Shown here piece after piece: positions 5,604-7,019 of a stretch of DNA of 7,019 nt (the first letter of the stretch is position 1; each line of letters opens with the position of its first letter). The notes below the pieces were generated by a model. The model saw only the letters and a program-made list of their open reading frames with translations, ran no database searches and was not told the DNA's origin. Source of the stretch: Pseudomonadota bacterium (GTDB lineage: Bacteria; Pseudomonadota; Alphaproteobacteria; Rhizobiales; Xanthobacteraceae). Made by a program: the position numbers and the translations under genes. The DNA lies in assembly GCA_023431725.1 (NCBI GenBank), contig JAEYVN010000469.1, forward strand, positions 1 to 7,019, read 5' to 3'.

Positions 5604-6551
5604 ATGGACCGCTTTCGCAGCATGGAGACCTTCGTTCGTGTCGCGCGGTCAGGCAGCTTCACCATTGCCGCCGACCAACTCGGTCTGTCGCGTGCGCTGG
5701 TGTCCCGTCATGTCGGCAACCTCGAGGAGCGGCTTGGCGTGCGGTTGCTCAATCGCACGACGCGGTCGCTCAGTCTGACGGACGAAGGGCGTTCCTATCT
5801 GGAGTTTTGCGAAAAGCTGTTCCGCGACATCGAAGGACAGGAGCGGGCCATTCTGCTTGCGCCGTCGGAGCCGGCCGGCACCTTGCGGATCGCAGCACCG
5901 AAATCCTTCGGCGCATTGCATCTGTCAGATGCCATCATCGCATTCGCGCGCGCCCATCCCCGGATGCATGTGCAACTTGTCCTCGAAAACGTCGCCTTCA
6001 AGATCGCCGATTTCGGCAAACGCGGCTTTGATCTCGTCCTGCAATTCACGCCGTCGCGGAATGCATCCTTGAAGCAGCAGCCGATAGCGGCGATGGACTG
6101 GGTGGTGTGCGCTTCGCCGGCGCTGATCGCCAGGGAAGGGCGGCCATCGTCGCCGGCCGATCTCTCCTCGCGACCCTGCCTGCTGCACGAGACAGCCTTG
6201 CCGAATGATCGCCAATGGCCCTTCGAAGGTCCACAGGGACGTGTCATCGCAAAGGTCGGCGGCACCTTTACATCGAATAGCGCGCTGGCGCTGCGCAAAG
6301 CCGCACTGGCCGGCCTGGGGATCGCTCTTTTGCCGCGCTATGTCGTGATCGACGATCTCGCCTCAGGTCATCTCATGCCGTTGTTGCCTCGCTACAAGGT
6401 GGCCGCCCGTCCGCTTGTTGCAGTCTTTCCGCGCGCGCCTGAAGTTCCGCACAAGGTCCAGGTATTCATCGATTTCCTGAGCCAATGGATATCGTCTCGG
6501 GAGGCAAACCTGACATCGTCACGGCTGCCCTCGGCCCTGCGGCCGCTGTAG
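5604..6551 (+). CDS. LysR-type transcriptional regulator
   Basis: This 315-residue DNA-binding regulator has the standard plan. An N-terminal winged helix-turn-helix occupies residues 1-60 (MDRFRSMETFVRVARSGSFT, then AADQLGLSRALVSRHVGNLEE and LGVRLLNRTTR), followed by a linker helix and an effector-binding domain from about 90 to 295 that begins GTLRIAAPKSFG. The pattern is closest to the CrgA-like subgroup (RTTRSLSLTDEG). The ATG at 5604 is preferred over the Met at codon 7 because MDRF-xx-M is the usual start of this subgroup; the upstream ribosome-binding site is weak. The gene diverges from the ThDP/ABC operon across 160 bp that contain a LysR-type dyad, so it most likely controls that operon and itself. 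The coinducer would be the imported compound or its product (inference). The last 20 residues look like a disordered tail. It ends with TAG, 31 bp from the convergent transglycosylase gene. Confidence 0.92.
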   Translation: MDRFRSMETFVRVARSGSFTIAADQLGLSRALVSRHVGNLEERLGVRLLNRTTRSLSLTDEGRSYLEFCEKLFRDIEGQERAILLAPSEPAGTLRIAAPKSFGALHLSDAIIAFARAHPRMHVQLVLENVAFKIADFGKRGFDLVLQFTPSRNASLKQQPIAAMDWVVCASPALIAREGRPSSPADLSSRPCLLHETALPNDRQWPFEGPQGRVIAKVGGTFTSNSALALRKAALAGLGIALLPRYVVIDDLASGHLMPLLPRYKVAARPLVAVFPRAPEVPHKVQVFIDFLSQWISSREANLTSSRLPSALRPL

Positions 6552-6582
6552 AGCGCTGCGATGGCACGGATCGTTGTCGTGG

Positions 6583-7019
6583 TCAGGAGGCCTGTCGCAG
6601 CCTTGCCAGCAGCTTGACGCCGGCATAGCCGTCGGCCGGCTCCATGTTCACCTTGCGTTGGAAGTTGCGCACCGCCCGCATCGTTTCGAGACCAACGCGT
6701 CCGTCAGTCCCGGCGGTATTGAACCCGAGAGCGGTCAGGCGCTTCTGGATTTCCTGCACTTCGGCAAGTGTCGGCGCGCGTTCGCTACCGGGAAAGCTGT
6801 GCACGAATGGTTCGCCGCCGGTGACGCGATCACCCAGATGACAGATCGCCAGCGCATAGTTCATCGACGGATTGTAACTCTTCACCGCATCGAAATTGGC
6901 GCCGATGAGAAAGGCGGGACCGCCCGCAACGGGCACCCAGCCTTTGGCCTTCGCATTCGGCTGCGTGTAGGGCTTGCCGTCCGCTCGCACGACGCCGGCC
7001 TTCTGCCATTCGGCGTAGC
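6583..7019 (-). CDS. Lytic murein transglycosylase (MltB-like), C-terminal part with peptidoglycan-binding domain (partial)
   Basis: About 144 C-terminal residues are visible; the frame stays open to the right edge, so the true start lies outside the window. The internal GTG at 6990 is not the start, since the conserved-looking stretch YAEWQKAGVVRADGKPY runs straight through it. The end of the transglycosylase domain is recognisable in VKSYNPSMNYALAICHLGDR and GGEPFV. After it, a PG_binding_1 domain covers roughly the last 65 residues (LAEVQEIQKRLTALGF, TDGRVGLETMRAVRNFQR, ending LLARLRQ). Such enzymes cleave the MurNAc-GlcNAc bond in the periplasm with formation of an anhydro-muramic end. 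The catalytic Glu would be upstream, outside the window. It converges on the lysR-type gene and is probably functionally independent of the operon. Confidence 0.88.
   Translation of the reverse strand, partial: YAEWQKAGVVRADGKPYTQPNAKAKGWVPVAGGPAFLIGANFDAVKSYNPSMNYALAICHLGDRVTGGEPFVHSFPGSERAPTLAEVQEIQKRLTALGFNTAGTDGRVGLETMRAVRNFQRKVNMEPADGYAGVKLLARLRQAS

Noticed and set aside
6552..6582. Terminator between the convergent lysR-type and transglycosylase genes
   Set aside because: The 31-bp gap contains no stable stem followed by a T-run on either strand.

Overview
The window looks like chromosomal DNA from an alphaproteobacterium of the Bradyrhizobium/Rhodopseudomonas/Afipia group (Nitrobacteraceae). 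Three things point there. Codons are GC-rich with strong third-position bias. The gene families are typical of these bacteria. Near the left edge there is a paired palindromic repeat with the core ATGGCCGGG...CCCGGCCAT, which I know as very common between genes in that family. The assignment is by recognition; no search was run.

Layout, left to right. (1) Positions 1-110 hold the last 35 codons of a plus-strand gene, possibly a 4,5-dihydroxyphthalate-decarboxylase-like or periplasmic-binding-protein-fold protein. (2) Positions 133-216 hold a REP/BIME-like pair of inverted hairpins between convergent genes. (3) Positions 5443 down to 228 hold a five-gene minus-strand operon. In transcription order it encodes a thiamine-diphosphate (ThDP) enzyme resembling benzoylformate decarboxylase, an ABC ATPase, two different ABC permeases and a secreted substrate-binding protein. 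The genes are packed tightly: a 24-nt gap, a 4-nt ATGA overlap, a 22-nt overlap and a 25-nt gap. (4) Positions 5444-5603 are a 160-bp divergent control region with a good plus-strand promoter and a perfect 7-bp dyad that contains the LysR-type T-N11-A signature. (5) A LysR-type regulator lies at 5604-6551 on the plus strand. (6) From 6583 to the right edge is the 3' part of a minus-strand lytic murein transglycosylase with a C-terminal peptidoglycan-binding domain; it is probably unrelated to the operon.

How the parts may work together (inference): the LysR protein probably controls both itself and the divergent operon. The secreted binding protein would deliver a small, probably anionic organic solute to a NitT/TauT-type importer with two different permease subunits. 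The cytoplasmic ThDP enzyme, encoded first in the same operon, would then decarboxylate or otherwise process it. The substrate cannot be read from the sequence. The enzyme's active-site pattern favours a 2-oxo acid of the benzoylformate type, which makes this transporter-plus-lyase module the main object of interest here.
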